Of a stretch of DNA of 64,000 bases, positions 1 through 8,682 are shown in pieces. Below the pieces are notes generated by a model. The model was not told where the DNA came from, searched no databases, and was given only the letters and a program-made list of their open reading frames with translations. The first letter of the stretch is position 1. Every line of letters begins with the position of its first letter. Source of the stretch: Thalassobacter stenotrophicus (GTDB taxonomy: Bacteria > Pseudomonadota > Alphaproteobacteria > Rhodobacterales > Rhodobacteraceae); contig NZ_CYRX01000029.1 of NCBI RefSeq assembly GCF_001458315.1, positions 1 to 64,000 of the forward strand, given 5' to 3'. The position numbers were made by a program, and so were the translations under genes.

Positions 1-65
1 AATCCGTCCGGGGTCAGGGGAAACACGTCCCCAAGCGGGTTTGTGCAACAAAGCCCTACGCAAAT

Positions 66-81
66 GTATCGTTAACTATAC
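66..81. promoter_or_regulatory. Near-perfect 16-bp palindrome, candidate operator
   Basis: GTATCGTTAACTATAC reads almost identically on both strands; only the base pair at positions 5 and 12 breaks the symmetry. It lies about 130 bases before the TspO-like gene in a 213-base stretch with no recognisable coding sequence. Symmetry and position suggest a dimeric regulator site, but the regulator is unknown. The flanking TGT-N12-ACG resembles the PpsR/CrtJ pattern TGT-N12-ACA without matching it. Confidence 0.35.
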
Positions 82-213
82 GGTGTGACGAGAATGATAC
101 GTTGGCGTAACAGTTCTATGACGGATTTCACGCAAAGGTATTCCGGCGCAAAATCGCCCAAAAAGCGCGGGATTTCGGCTCGTATCCTGTGGGTAAATCC
201 CTATGTATAGAGC

Positions 214-930
214 ATGACTATCAAAGCAATTGCCGTACTTGGCCTGACACTCGCGTTCTTCATCTCTCCGGTTTTTGTGCCGTTTGATGGGTTCAATCCT
301 ACCCTTTATCCGATCCCGCAGTTTACGCCGCCGGTGCTGCCTGCGGGCTATGCGTTTTCGCTGTGGGGTATCATTTACCTTTGGCTGTTGGTGATGGCCG
401 CCGTCGGGCTGTGGCGGTTTCGAGAGGACCCTGCGTGGGACGCGACGCGCCCCGGTTTTATCCTGAGTATGATTGCCGGTGTGCCATGGTTGGCAGTGGC
501 AGAGGTTTCACCCGTTTGGGCCACGGTTATGATTTACGTGATGCTTGTAGGCGCGCTTTGGGCGTTGATCCGTGCGCCGCGCAAGGATGCTTGGATGTTG
601 GCGGGGCCATTGGGCTTGTACGCGGGTTGGCTGACAGCTGCGTCCAGCGTGGCGTTGGGCCTTACGGGAGCGGGCTGGGGCATCGGTGGACTTAGCGATG
701 TTGTTTGGGGGTTAATCGCGCTGTGTGTCGCGCTCAGCATCGCGCTTGTCGTGCTGTGGAAACGGCCCAGCCTGACCTATGGCGCAGCGGTGGTTTGGGC
801 TTTGGTCGCGATTATGGTGCGCAATGATTTCGGCGGGCAGGTTGCGATGCTGGCGGGTGTTGGTGTCGTCATTGTTGCTGGCACAACCCTTTGGTTCCGG
901 GCCCGTCGTCCTGCCCTAGCAACTCACTAA
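214..930 (+). CDS. TspO/MBR-like multi-pass membrane protein
   Basis: A 238-residue, very hydrophobic protein with about seven predicted membrane segments and many tryptophans. The stretch PPVLPAGYAFSLWGIIYLWL (about residues 35-54) resembles the proline-rich first-helix motif of tryptophan-rich sensory proteins (TspO/MBR), though the protein is longer than the classical 160-residue TspO. Members bind tetrapyrroles, and in Rhodobacter TspO modulates pigment gene expression; whether that applies here is inference. The gene stands alone, has no convincing Shine-Dalgarno, is preceded by a palindrome at 66-81, and converges on pnp across a shared terminator. It could be an unrelated integral membrane family. 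Confidence 0.6.
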   Translation: MTIKAIAVLGLTLAFFISPVFVPFDGFNPTLYPIPQFTPPVLPAGYAFSLWGIIYLWLLVMAAVGLWRFREDPAWDATRPGFILSMIAGVPWLAVAEVSPVWATVMIYVMLVGALWALIRAPRKDAWMLAGPLGLYAGWLTAASSVALGLTGAGWGIGGLSDVVWGLIALCVALSIALVVLWKRPSLTYGAAVVWALVAIMVRNDFGGQVAMLAGVGVVIVAGTTLWFRARRPALATH

Positions 931-935
931 ACGCA

Positions 936-965
936 AAAGGCCCCGGCGTTTCCACCGGGGCCTTT
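936..965. terminator. Bidirectional Rho-independent terminator (TspO-like / pnp)
   Basis: An 11-bp perfect stem (936-946 with 955-965, AAAGGCCCCGG and its complement) closes an 8-base loop, and the A and T ends give tails in both directions. It sits between the convergent TspO-like gene and pnp and probably ends both transcripts. Confidence 0.85.
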
Positions 966-984
966 ATTGAGAAACGCGTTGGGC

Positions 985-3120
985 TTAACCCTCTGCGGCT
1001 TCTTCTTTTACTTCTTCTGCGCCAGTTTCCTGGTTCACCATTTTCATGGCGAGCCGGACTTTGCCGCGATCGTCAAAGCCGAGCAGCTTGACCCATACTT
1101 CTTGACCCTCTTTGAGGACGTCCGAGGGATGGTTCAGGCGACGGTTTTCGATCTGGCTGACGTGCACAAGGCCGTCACGCTTGCCAAAGAAGTTCACAAA
1201 GGCGCCGAAGTCGACGATCTTGACGACTTTACCTTTGTAGACTTTGCCTTCTTCGGGCTCTGCGACGATCGAGTGGATCATGTCGTAGGCTTTTTGGATG
1301 GCTTCGGCATTTGGCGAGGCGATCTTGATGATGCCGTCGTCGTTGATGTCGACCTTCGCGCCCGAGACTTCCACGATTTCGCGGATGACTTTACCGCCCG
1401 AGCCGATCACTTCACGGATCTTGTCGGTTGGAACCTGCATCGTTTCGATGCGGGGGGCGTGCACAGAGAATTCCTGCGCGCCAGTCAGTGCCTTGGCCAT
1501 TTCGCCGAGGATGTGGATACGGCCTGCTTTGGCTTGCTCCAGAGCTTTTTCCATGATTGCGGGCGTGATGCCTGCGACCTTGATGTCCATCTGAAGCGAT
1601 GTGATGCCTTCTTCGGTACCAGCCACTTTGAAGTCCATGTCGCCGAGGTGATCTTCGTCGCCGAGGATATCGGTCAGGACAGCGTAGTCACCGTCGTCTT
1701 CTAGAACGAGGCCCATGGCCACGCCTGCAACGGCGGCTTTCAGAGGCACACCAGCGTCCATCATGGACAGCGAACCGCCACAGACGGAAGCCATCGAGGA
1801 GGAGCCGTTCGATTCCGTGATCTCGGAGACCAAGCGCACGGTGTAGGGGAAGTCGGTTGCGGCGGGCAGAACGGCCTGAAGGGCGCGCCATGCGAGTTTA
1901 CCGTGACCGATTTCACGACGACCGGGAGGGCCGAAACGCCCAACTTCACCCACCGAGTAGGGAGGGAAGTTGTAGTGCAGGAGGAAGTTCGACTTAAAGT
2001 TGCCGTGCAGCGCGTCGATGAATTGCTCATCGTCGCCGGTGCCGAGTGTCGTAACAACCAGACCTTGCGTTTCACCACGTGTGAACAGCGCCGAGCCGTG
2101 GGTCCGTGGCAGGATGCCAGTCTCAGAGACGATCGGACGTACGGTATCAAGGGCACGCCCGTCGATCCGCTTGCCGTTTTTGACAACGTCGCCGCGCAGA
2201 ACAGCCGATTCCAGCTTTTTCAGTGCGGTGCCGAGGTTTTCGTCAGCCAGTTGATCTTCGGTCAGTGCGGCTTTGATCGCGTCTTTTGCAGCGGCAACAG
2301 CGGCGGTGCGCTCTTGCTTGTCGGTGATCGCGTATGCAGCGCGCATTTGCTCTTCGCCAGCGGCCTTTACGGCGGCCGAGAGGTCGCTGAAATCAGGAGC
2401 TTGGAAGTTGAAGGGCTCTTTTGCGGCATCTTCGGCCAGATCAACGATCAGGTCGATGACAGGCTGCATTTGTTCGTGACCGAACTTAACAGCACCCAGC
2501 ATTTCGGCTTCCGACAGCTCATAGGCTTCGGATTCGACCATCATCACGGCGTCTTTGGTGCCGGCGACAACCAGATCGAGACGTTGCTCGGGGTTGTTGC
2601 GCAGGTCCTGCATGTCGTCCACGGCTGGGTTCAGCACGTATTCGCCATCCACGAAACCAACACGTGCGCCAGCGATGGGGCCCATGAATGGTGCGCCAGA
2701 GATCGTCAGAGCAGCGGATGCCGCGATCATTGCAACGACGTCTGGGTCGTTTTCAAGATCGTGGGACAGCACTGTGCAGATCACCAGAACTTCGTTTTTG
2801 AAGCCGTCCACGAACAGTGGGCGGATCGGGCGGTCGATCAGACGCGAGGTCAGTGTTTCTTTTTCGGTGGGGCGGGCCTCACGCTTGAAGAAACCACCGG
2901 GGATTTTACCCGCAGCGTAGTATTTTTCATTGTAGTGCACGGTCAGGGGGAAGAAGTCCTGGCCGGGCTTTTGCGCCTTTGCAAAGGTGACGGCGGCCAT
3001 GACGGACGTCTCACCGTAGGTGGCGATTACGCAGCCGTCTGCTTGGCGCGCAACTTTACCTGTTTCCAGAGTAAGGGTGTCGTGACCCCACTCGATTTCT
3101 TTCTTAACAACGTTGAACAT
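985..3120 (-). CDS. pnp: Polynucleotide phosphorylase
   Basis: A 711-residue protein of normal family length. PNPase degrades RNA 3'-to-5' by phosphorolysis, releasing nucleoside diphosphates, and is part of the bacterial RNA degradosome. The order is two RNase PH-like domains (about 10-140 and 325-460) around a helical linker, then a KH domain with the GSGG loop (about 560-615) and a C-terminal S1 domain (about 620-690) ending in an acidic tail. The start has an AGGAAA Shine-Dalgarno just upstream. It lies downstream of rpsO on the same strand, as in the classical rpsO-pnp order, but a DUF465 gene on the opposite strand separates them. A leader hairpin may mediate autoregulation, as known for E. 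coli pnp. Confidence 0.98.
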   Translation of the reverse strand: MFNVVKKEIEWGHDTLTLETGKVARQADGCVIATYGETSVMAAVTFAKAQKPGQDFFPLTVHYNEKYYAAGKIPGGFFKREARPTEKETLTSRLIDRPIRPLFVDGFKNEVLVICTVLSHDLENDPDVVAMIAASAALTISGAPFMGPIAGARVGFVDGEYVLNPAVDDMQDLRNNPEQRLDLVVAGTKDAVMMVESEAYELSEAEMLGAVKFGHEQMQPVIDLIVDLAEDAAKEPFNFQAPDFSDLSAAVKAAGEEQMRAAYAITDKQERTAAVAAAKDAIKAALTEDQLADENLGTALKKLESAVLRGDVVKNGKRIDGRALDTVRPIVSETGILPRTHGSALFTRGETQGLVVTTLGTGDDEQFIDALHGNFKSNFLLHYNFPPYSVGEVGRFGPPGRREIGHGKLAWRALQAVLPAATDFPYTVRLVSEITESNGSSSMASVCGGSLSMMDAGVPLKAAVAGVAMGLVLEDDGDYAVLTDILGDEDHLGDMDFKVAGTEEGITSLQMDIKVAGITPAIMEKALEQAKAGRIHILGEMAKALTGAQEFSVHAPRIETMQVPTDKIREVIGSGGKVIREIVEVSGAKVDINDDGIIKIASPNAEAIQKAYDMIHSIVAEPEEGKVYKGKVVKIVDFGAFVNFFGKRDGLVHVSQIENRRLNHPSDVLKEGQEVWVKLLGFDDRGKVRLAMKMVNQETGAEEVKEEAAEG

Positions 3121-3423
3121 TCATCGTTTCCTATGAGGGAGCACTCCCGGGCCTTCCCGGGTCTCCCGTGGCTTGGCGGCCCCATTGCCGCCGACCCCAA
3201 TCCTTTTGCACAACGCCGGGGTCTGCTGCGTTACGTCTCAGATGGTGCGCGCATACAGTGTTTGGTGCCGTTTGGGAAGGGTCTTGCTGGCGCGCGGGGT
3301 TTGGGCGCGCGTGACCGATTGGTCCCAGTTGATTTGGGTCAAGGCAATCTGGGGCAGACGCGTCAGGTTAGGCGGTGCCCGGTCGGTGAATGGTCCGGGC
3401 GCACCAGACATCCCGGAGGACAC
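3121..3423. other. Intergenic region between divergent pnp and the DUF465 gene
   Basis: Apart from the pnp leader hairpin I see no gene here. No reading frame in either direction has a ribosome-binding site or family resemblance. It is GC-rich and presumably carries the divergent promoters, but I cannot place convincing -35/-10 pairs. Confidence 0.6.
3137..3167 (-). promoter_or_regulatory. Hairpin in the pnp mRNA leader
   Basis: Read on the minus strand, CCCGGG-AAGG-CCCGGG forms a 6-bp stem with a tetraloop, and outer GGGAG/CTCCC arms (3137-3141 with 3163-3167) extend it. It lies about 15 bases upstream of the pnp start, next to the ribosome-binding site. In E. coli a leader hairpin cut by RNase III is the target of PNPase autoregulation; equivalence here is inference from position and structure. 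Confidence 0.5.
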
Positions 3424-3657
3424 ATGAGCAACACACCACACGAATTGGCCGAAGAATTCCCCGAAAGCGCGGACCACATGAGTACGCTCAAACAGTCGGA
3501 CGCCCATTTTGCGAAACTGTTTGAGGATTATCACGAAGTGAATCGTGCCGTGCATCGTGCCGAAACGAATGTGGAGCCGACCTCGGACGAGCATATGAAT
3601 ATGCTGCGCAAGCAACGCATGGCTCTAAAGGATCAGATCGCTCAGTACTTGAACTGA
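3424..3657 (+). CDS. DUF465 (YdcH-type) small coiled-coil protein
   Basis: A 77-residue hydrophilic protein with the DUF465 pattern: an N-terminal helix containing FAKLFEDYHEVNRAVHRAE, a short turn, then LRKQRMALKDQIAQYL. The predicted fold is a helical hairpin or coiled coil. The family is widespread in proteobacteria and has no established function. I chose the ATG at 3424, preceded by CGGAGG, over upstream in-frame starts that would run antisense through pnp. It lies between rpsO and pnp but on the opposite strand, and is convergent with rpsO across a strong terminator. Confidence 0.85.
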   Translation: MSNTPHELAEEFPESADHMSTLKQSDAHFAKLFEDYHEVNRAVHRAETNVEPTSDEHMNMLRKQRMALKDQIAQYLN

Positions 3658-3690
3658 CTATCCGCGCCTAAACCGGCACCCCACAACGAA

Positions 3691-3718
3691 AAACGCTCGC
3701 ACCAAGATGCGAGCGTTT
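3691..3718. terminator. Bidirectional terminator between the DUF465 gene and rpsO
   Basis: Perfect 11-bp inverted repeat AAACGCTCGCA / TGCGAGCGTTT (3691-3701 with 3708-3718) with a 6-base loop, followed on the plus strand by CTTTT and on the minus strand by TTCG. It lies between two convergent genes. Confidence 0.85.
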
Positions 3719-3738
3719 CTTTTAACTATCGAAGCGAC

Positions 3739-4008
3739 TTAGCGGCGGATGCCGAGACGCTTGATGATGTCTTGGTAGCGCGCTTCGTCTTTGCCACGTG
3801 TGTAGTCAAGAAGCTTACGGCGCAGAGCAACCATCTTCAGAAGGCCGCGACGGCCGTGGTTGTCTTTTTTGTGTGTTTTGAAGTGCTCAGTGAGCGTGGA
3901 GATCCGCGAGGTCAGGATCGCAATCTGCACTTCGGGCGAACCAGTGTCGCCTTCTTTGGTTGCGAATTCTTTGATCAGGCGGTTTTTTTCTTCAACTGTG
4001 ATCGACAT
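3739..4008 (-). CDS. rpsO: 30S ribosomal protein S15
   Basis: An 89-residue protein of exactly the usual S15 length, with the conserved features [17 protein letters not shown] and the basic [12 protein letters not shown] segment that contacts 16S rRNA helices. It is a primary binding protein of the 30S platform. AGGAGA lies seven bases before the ATG. It belongs to the rbfA-truB-rpsO-pnp neighbourhood. In many bacteria S15 represses its own translation through the leader; the 5' region (4009-4249) is long enough, but I see no clear S15 mimic. Confidence 0.97.
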   Translation of the reverse strand: MSITVEEKNRLIKEFATKEGDTGSPEVQIAILTSRISTLTEHFKTHKKDNHGRRGLLKMVALRRKLLDYTRGKDEARYQDIIKRLGIRR

Positions 4009-4249
4009 CGGGGTCTCCTATGGTTTGAGTGAATGGCACAAGCCGGGATGTCGTCCAGCAGGGCCCTTGGAGAAGTGAGGGCAGTTAGGACGATTCCACA
4101 TCCGATGCAACCCATTGCGCGCAGCCGCGGCAGCGACCTTTGTGCGGAAATGCACGTGCGGTGCGTTTTCGCTGCAGTGGCGCTTTGGCGTTTTTACATC
4201 ATATGGTTAACAAATTCCCTACGGACCCGCAGTTAGAAAGGTGACCCAG

Positions 4250-5206
4250 ATGAGTTGGAACCCGACCCAAAGTCCCGAATGCCCAAGCGCCGCCGGTGCG
4301 TTAGAAACACTGATCGTTCCCCGTGCGCGGGATATCGGCGGGTTTGACGTGCGCCGCGCGCTGCCATCGCCCAAGCGCCAGATGGTTGGGCCGTTCATCT
4401 TTTTCGATCAGATGGGTCCGGCGGAATTTATCACTGATGGCGGGATCGATGTGCGCCCGCATCCTCACATTGGTCTCGGGACTGTGACATACCTTTATCA
4501 AGGTGAGTTTGAGCATCGCGATAGCATCGGCACCCATCAGATGATTTATCCCGGTGAGGTGAATTGGATGACAGCTGGCCGAGGTGTCACTCACTCGGAG
4601 CGGACCTCAGAAGAGACACGCGCCACCCGCAATAAGCTGTTCGGAATTCAGACGTGGATCGCCCTGCCAGAGGACAAAGAGGACATTGCCCCCGATTTTG
4701 AGCACCATAAGGAGGCTGCTCTCCCGGTGATTACGGACACAGGTGTGACCGCGCGGCTGATCCTTGGGGATGCCTACGGCGAAACCAGCCCCGTCACGAT
4801 GCATTCTGAAACGTTCTATGCCGATGTTGTATTGGCTGCGGGGGCCTCCTTTCCCCTGCCGGACAATCATGAGGATCGCGGTATCTACGTGACCGAGGGC
4901 AGCATTGAAGTAGCGGGTGATACATTCCCAGCGGGTCGGATGATGGTGTTCCGCCCCGGCGATTCCATTTCCGCCAAAGCAGGTCCGCAGGGCGCGCGGC
5001 TGATGGTGCTGGGCGGCGCGACGATGAATGAAAAGCGCTATATTTGGTGGAACTTCGTGTCGTCCTCAAAGGACAAGATCGAAGAGGCTAAAGAGGCGTG
5101 GATGGCGGCCGATTGGGAAAACGGCCCGTTTCAGCTGCCACCCGGCGATGATGATGAACACATCCCAATCACGCCTGAGTATGCGCGCACCACGCCCAAG
5201 GACTAG
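4250..5206 (+). CDS. Pirin family protein
   Basis: A 318-residue bicupin. The N-terminal cupin (about 20-130) carries the pirin signature, with metal-ligand histidines in RPHPHIGLGTVTYLYQGEFEHRDS, followed by GEVNWMTAGRGVTHSERT. The C-terminal cupin holds EDRGIYVTEGSIEVAG. Bacterial pirins bind iron and some act as quercetinases; the substrate here cannot be predicted. I prefer the ATG at 4250, with AGAAAGG about eight bases upstream, over a GTG at 4241. The gene ends three bases before the convergent DUF1643 gene. Confidence 0.92.
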   Translation: MSWNPTQSPECPSAAGALETLIVPRARDIGGFDVRRALPSPKRQMVGPFIFFDQMGPAEFITDGGIDVRPHPHIGLGTVTYLYQGEFEHRDSIGTHQMIYPGEVNWMTAGRGVTHSERTSEETRATRNKLFGIQTWIALPEDKEDIAPDFEHHKEAALPVITDTGVTARLILGDAYGETSPVTMHSETFYADVVLAAGASFPLPDNHEDRGIYVTEGSIEVAGDTFPAGRMMVFRPGDSISAKAGPQGARLMVLGGATMNEKRYIWWNFVSSSKDKIEEAKEAWMAADWENGPFQLPPGDDDEHIPITPEYARTTPKD

Positions 5207-5209
5207 GGT

Positions 5210-5734
5210 CTAGGCGGGGTGCCACGGCTCTGGCTGGGTCGTGTAGCTGATGTAAAGCGGGTGTTTCGGATGGCCCGCTTTGCTCAGCCCAAGGTGCAAC
5301 AACGGCACGCCCGTTGGGCGCAACAGGGCCTCAACCGCAATCCCGCGCCCCATATGTGCGCCGTGCGTGCCCCACGCGCAGACCACCTGTGTGGCCCAAT
5401 CCGCGGCCTCTAGGATGGCGGCGTCATTACCTGCACCGATGGGATCGGCAGCGGCGCGCATGTCGCGCGGGTCTGTGGCGCGAAGTGCAAAGATATTCGT
5501 GACCCGAAATGCGCCGAACCCCAAGGCCCGCGCCCGGCGTTCGCAGCGTTCCACTGTGGGGTCGTTTTGTACCTCCGTCGCGGTGGAGGGGTTGAGCATT
5601 AGGAAATTCACCCGCGCGCCGCTGTCGTCCCATGTGCGGGTCAACGCGTAGCGGTATGTTTCACAATCGGAATAGGTCGCCACAGAGGGGGCGTCGTCTT
5701 TGATATGTGTGCGTGTGATCATGACGGGTGGCAT
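5210..5734 (-). CDS. DUF1643 domain protein
   Basis: A 174-residue protein with the DUF1643 hallmarks: YRYALTRTWDD near the N terminus, VNFLMLNPSTA, DPTVERCERRARALGFG, and VCAWGTHGAHMGRG. The family is common in bacteria and phages and its biochemical function is unknown. A second in-frame ATG at 5722 (MITRTHIK) is possible; neither has a clear ribosome-binding site. The gene converges almost end-to-end on the pirin gene. Confidence 0.85.
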   Translation of the reverse strand: MPPVMITRTHIKDDAPSVATYSDCETYRYALTRTWDDSGARVNFLMLNPSTATEVQNDPTVERCERRARALGFGAFRVTNIFALRATDPRDMRAAADPIGAGNDAAILEAADWATQVVCAWGTHGAHMGRGIAVEALLRPTGVPLLHLGLSKAGHPKHPLYISYTTQPEPWHPA

Positions 5735-5782
5735 ATACGAACGGCCACCCCTGAGGAAAGGGGCGGCCGCGTGTTGGTCTGT

Positions 5783-6247
5783 TTAGGCGTGTGCGGGTTC
5801 TTCGGCCTCTCGCTCTAGCACCCATGCGGCGACAAGCGCGAAGAGGATATGCCCCCAAAGCGCGACCCAAGTGATGCCCGTAAACCCGAGGAAGGGTTTC
5901 AGCCCGGCCACAAGATGCGCCATACCATACAGGGCAAAAACCCACAGTCCGATGCCATAGCCGATGGCGACACCGCTCCAATGTAGGTTGGGCAGGATTT
6001 TTCCAGCAATGGGCCGTGCGACGAGCAGATAGCCCAGCGGATAGGCAAGCAGCCCTGTCATGATATGTAGCGCATCAGCAGCGCCTTTGGGCGAGCTGCC
6101 AAAAACCGCGTTGAGCGTGCCGTTGGCAAGGCCCACAGGGGCAAGTTTTGCAAAGCCAAAAAGCGGTGAAAGCCCTTGGCCGAAAAGGTCAAACGCGATG
6201 GTCGCGAGCGCACCTGCGGTGAGGATTTGAAAGAAAGAGCGGTTCAT
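5783..6247 (-). CDS. Uncharacterised multi-pass membrane protein
   Basis: A 154-residue protein with about four hydrophobic segments (about 8-28, 60-82, 92-115, 122-145) and an acidic C-terminal tail. I recognise no family motif. AGGAC precedes the ATG. It lies between truB and the DUF1643 gene on the same strand; a 210-base spacer rich in inverted repeats separates it from truB, so it probably has its own promoter. Confidence 0.6.
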   Translation of the reverse strand: MNRSFFQILTAGALATIAFDLFGQGLSPLFGFAKLAPVGLANGTLNAVFGSSPKGAADALHIMTGLLAYPLGYLLVARPIAGKILPNLHWSGVAIGYGIGLWVFALYGMAHLVAGLKPFLGFTGITWVALWGHILFALVAAWVLEREAEEPAHA

Positions 6248-6270
6248 TGTGCAGTCCTAAAAATGGTGGA

Positions 6271-6294
6271 CCGTGCGGTGTGTGTGACGCACGG
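6271..6294. repeat. Perfect 7-bp inverted repeat upstream of the membrane-protein gene
   Basis: CCGTGCG (6271-6277) and CGCACGG (6288-6294) flank a 10-base GT-rich loop, within 25 bases of the start of the minus-strand membrane-protein gene. In its mRNA this would form a leader hairpin just before the AGGAC ribosome-binding site. Function unknown. Confidence 0.4.
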
Positions 6295-6409
6295 CCCGTT
6301 GATGTGATTGCACTTAGGATGCAGGCAAAACACGCAGCGGGATACACGCCTCACGGCGAGGTGTAGGCGCGTTCCTATCACCGTGATTGGCTGTAACAAT
6401 TAGACGGTG

Positions 6410-6453
6410 TTTGGGGGGCAACGGGCTGCGACTTACATGCTCGTCCCCCCAAA
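6410..6453 (-). terminator. Long hairpin at the 3' end of truB
   Basis: TTTGGGGGG (6410-6418) pairs with CCCCCCAAA (6445-6453), and inside this ACGGGC (6421-6426) pairs with GCTCGT (6439-6444) with one G-T pair, leaving a 12-base apical loop. It begins five bases after the truB stop on the minus strand. There is no T-run, so it may stabilise or process the mRNA rather than terminate it alone. Confidence 0.5.
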
Positions 6454-6457
6454 TGTT

Positions 6458-7372
6458 TCAACTTTGGAAGGTTTGAAACACCTTTGAGGGATGCAATTCA
6501 CCGCTCCGGTAGGTTCCGATGGCAACGGCTTTGCCATCTAGCGCGGCCCACGCCTCTTCGCCGTAGTCAACGTCAGAGGAAAAGACCATTCCGGGGTTGC
6601 CGTTGCGCAGTTTCGCGGCGCCGTCGGCGGCGCAAGGCAGCATGGGCAAATCCTCAAGGCCTAATTCCAAGGGTTGGATATGGGTGTCTAGCTCGGGTGT
6701 TTGGGCCAAGGCATCGACTTGGTCAAAGGGCAGCGCGGCTTCGGCCTCAAACGGGCCAGACCATGTGCGGCGCAACCACGCGACATGCCCCAAGCAGCCC
6801 AAATCCGCGCCCAGATCGCGCGCGATTGACCGGACATAGCCGCCTTTGCCGCAGACCATTTCAAGTAGGACAGTGTCAGGGCCGGTCCGCTCAATCAGAT
6901 CCAGACTATCCACCCAAAGGGGGCGTGCAGCCAGTTCCATCACCTCACCCTCGCGGGCGATGTCATAGGCGCGTTCACCATCGACCTTTACGGCGGAAAA
7001 TTGCGGCGGGACCTGCATGATATCGCCACGGTAGGCTGCAAGGGCAGATTCGATTTCAGCGTCCGTGGGGCGGGCATCAGAGGTTTCAATCACTTCACCG
7101 CTTGCGTCGTCGGTGGTGGTAGAGGCCCCCAACCGCACTTCGAACCGGTAGCATTTCAGCGCATCGGTAATGTAGGGCACGGTTTTTGTGGCCTCACCCA
7201 AGGCGACGGCCAGAACGCCTGTTGCATCAGGGTCCAAGGTCCCCGCGTGGCCGGCTTTCTGAGCGCCCAACGCCCAGCGAACCTTGTTGACCACAGCGGT
7301 TGAGGTCACGCCCGCAGGTTTGTCCACAACCAGCCATCCGTGCACTGCGCGACCCTTGCGTTTGCGTCCCAT
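6458..7372 (-). CDS. truB: tRNA pseudouridine-55 synthase
   Basis: A 304-residue TruB: it isomerises U55 in the T-loop of elongator tRNAs. The N-terminal [38 protein letters not shown] with the catalytic aspartate, and [14 protein letters not shown] motifs are all present. Length is typical of alphaproteobacterial TruB. AGGACG lies about 12 bases before the ATG. It belongs to the conserved rbfA-truB-rpsO cluster; here a DUF2233 gene lies between rbfA and truB. Confidence 0.97.
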   Translation of the reverse strand: MGRKRKGRAVHGWLVVDKPAGVTSTAVVNKVRWALGAQKAGHAGTLDPDATGVLAVALGEATKTVPYITDALKCYRFEVRLGASTTTDDASGEVIETSDARPTDAEIESALAAYRGDIMQVPPQFSAVKVDGERAYDIAREGEVMELAARPLWVDSLDLIERTGPDTVLLEMVCGKGGYVRSIARDLGADLGCLGHVAWLRRTWSGPFEAEAALPFDQVDALAQTPELDTHIQPLELGLEDLPMLPCAADGAAKLRNGNPGMVFSSDVDYGEEAWAALDGKAVAIGTYRSGELHPSKVFQTFQS

Positions 7373-7430
7373 GTGTTTTGATCCGTCCTGAAAGATGAAG
7401 GCCGCGTGCTACTGCGCCCGTGTAAGCCCG

Positions 7431-8144
7431 TCAATCCGCGATCACGGCGACGATCGGCCCCAGAGGCAGGCCAAAGTCATTGCGCCCCACGGCGGGGGCA
7501 TACAGCCGTGAGATCCGACCATCGAAATACAGTGCATTCGGCAGGCCCAGTGTATCGCGGAAAAGGGTTCCGAATTCGTGAAAGGTGACCGCATCATCCG
7601 AGATGGCAAAAACAACGCGTTGCCCATCGGCCGAAGTGCCCACCCCGTTGCGAATGTTGCGTGACGTGCTGTCGGGCAGAAACCGTGGGTGCAGTGCGCC
7701 GTCGATCACCAGCATTGGCCCCGATTGCGTGGCGTCGGTGCAGGCGGGTGGGTTGGCGGCAAATGCGCGGCTTTCGATCACATCTGAGCGATCCGCGCGC
7801 AGGCAAAAGACCCCGTTGGGAAGAAGGCCAAAGTTCCCCGGCCCAGCGCGGGTGACGATCGGGGCTTCTTGGATGCCGTCCTCAATGTACAGGCCCACGG
7901 GGCGGCGGTCATCGTGATACATGCCCGCGTTCATCGCCATGACAACGGTGCCGTCAACGCGGGATTTCACGGATGAGAACGCACCAAGGATATCGCCCGC
8001 TTCATCACGCAGGAACAGTTCCACACGGGCGTCTGGCGCGACTTCGCATACGGTAAAGCGCGCATCACGGTGCGTGATCTGCTCACAGGCCACTGCGGGC
8101 GCGGCCAACAAGCAAAGAAGTGCAATGGCCGCGCGCAGTATCAT
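7431..8144 (-). CDS. Exported phosphodiester glycosidase family (DUF2233) protein
   Basis: A 237-residue protein with a cleavable signal peptide (hydrophobic residues 4-15, cleavage probably after AVA near 18), so periplasmic or secreted. The core [24 protein letters not shown] and the C-terminal DGRISRLY segment fit the phosphodiester glycosidase (NAGPA-like) family, related to the eukaryotic uncovering enzyme; the bacterial substrate is unknown. Its ATG overlaps the rbfA stop by four bases (ATGA), so translation is probably coupled. A cell-envelope enzyme inside a ribosome-maturation operon is unexpected. Confidence 0.82.
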   Translation of the reverse strand: MILRAAIALLCLLAAPAVACEQITHRDARFTVCEVAPDARVELFLRDEAGDILGAFSSVKSRVDGTVVMAMNAGMYHDDRRPVGLYIEDGIQEAPIVTRAGPGNFGLLPNGVFCLRADRSDVIESRAFAANPPACTDATQSGPMLVIDGALHPRFLPDSTSRNIRNGVGTSADGQRVVFAISDDAVTFHEFGTLFRDTLGLPNALYFDGRISRLYAPAVGRNDFGLPLGPIVAVIAD

Positions 8145-8563
8145 TCGGTGTCGGGGTCTTGGGGTGTATCCGGCTTGAGGTCTTGGGCCACGTGATCGCT
8201 GGCCAAAAGCCGTTTGGTTTCGTCCATTTTGTCGAATGTCTCATCGATCAAAAAGCGGATCTCGGGCGAATGCTTGATGGTCAGGCCCTTGGACACGGCC
8301 CGGCGAATTTCACCTTTGTTGCGCTTGAGTGCTTCGATTGCGGCGGTCTTGTTGTCACCACCCAAGGGCAGGACGTAGGCCGTTGCGATCCGCAGATCGC
8401 CGGACACACGCACCTCGGACACAGTGATCGACAGCGCGTTCAGATCGGGGTCATGCAGATCACCGCGCAACAGCAATTCCGACATGGTGCGTCGGATCAA
8501 TTCGCCAACACGTAGCTGGCGTTGCGAGGGTCCGGCCCCATCAGAGAAAGTCGACTTGCCCAT
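8141..8563 (-). CDS. rbfA: 30S ribosome-binding factor A
   Basis: A 140-residue RbfA, a KH-fold cold-shock factor that binds the immature 30S subunit and helps process the 16S 5' end. Recognisable segments are [17 protein letters not shown] at the N terminus, [19 protein letters not shown], and [16 protein letters not shown] at the end of the domain, with an acidic tail after residue 120. It starts the minus-strand cluster leading to truB and is divergent from dapB across 119 bases. Confidence 0.96.
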   Translation of the reverse strand: MGKSTFSDGAGPSQRQLRVGELIRRTMSELLLRGDLHDPDLNALSITVSEVRVSGDLRIATAYVLPLGGDNKTAAIEALKRNKGEIRRAVSKGLTIKHSPEIRFLIDETFDKMDETKRLLASDHVAQDLKPDTPQDPDTE

Positions 8564-8682
8564 GGCGCGCCCCTTGGTTGTTTCGCTTCAGATAGGCCCG
8601 CAAGCGCAAGGGCGCAAGCAACCCGTTGCCTTTGGGCTGCGGATTGCGCATCAACGGGGCTCAATTCCCAGGAGGCAAAAAC

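Noticed and set aside
1903-3423. Long open frame antisense to pnp continuing into the DUF465 gene
   Set aside because: It is the shadow of pnp on the other strand; only the last 77 codons (DUF465) resemble a protein family and have a ribosome-binding site.
4033-4236. 67-residue frame between rpsO and the pirin gene
   Set aside because: No ribosome-binding site, family resemblance or codon bias; it lies in a divergent promoter region.
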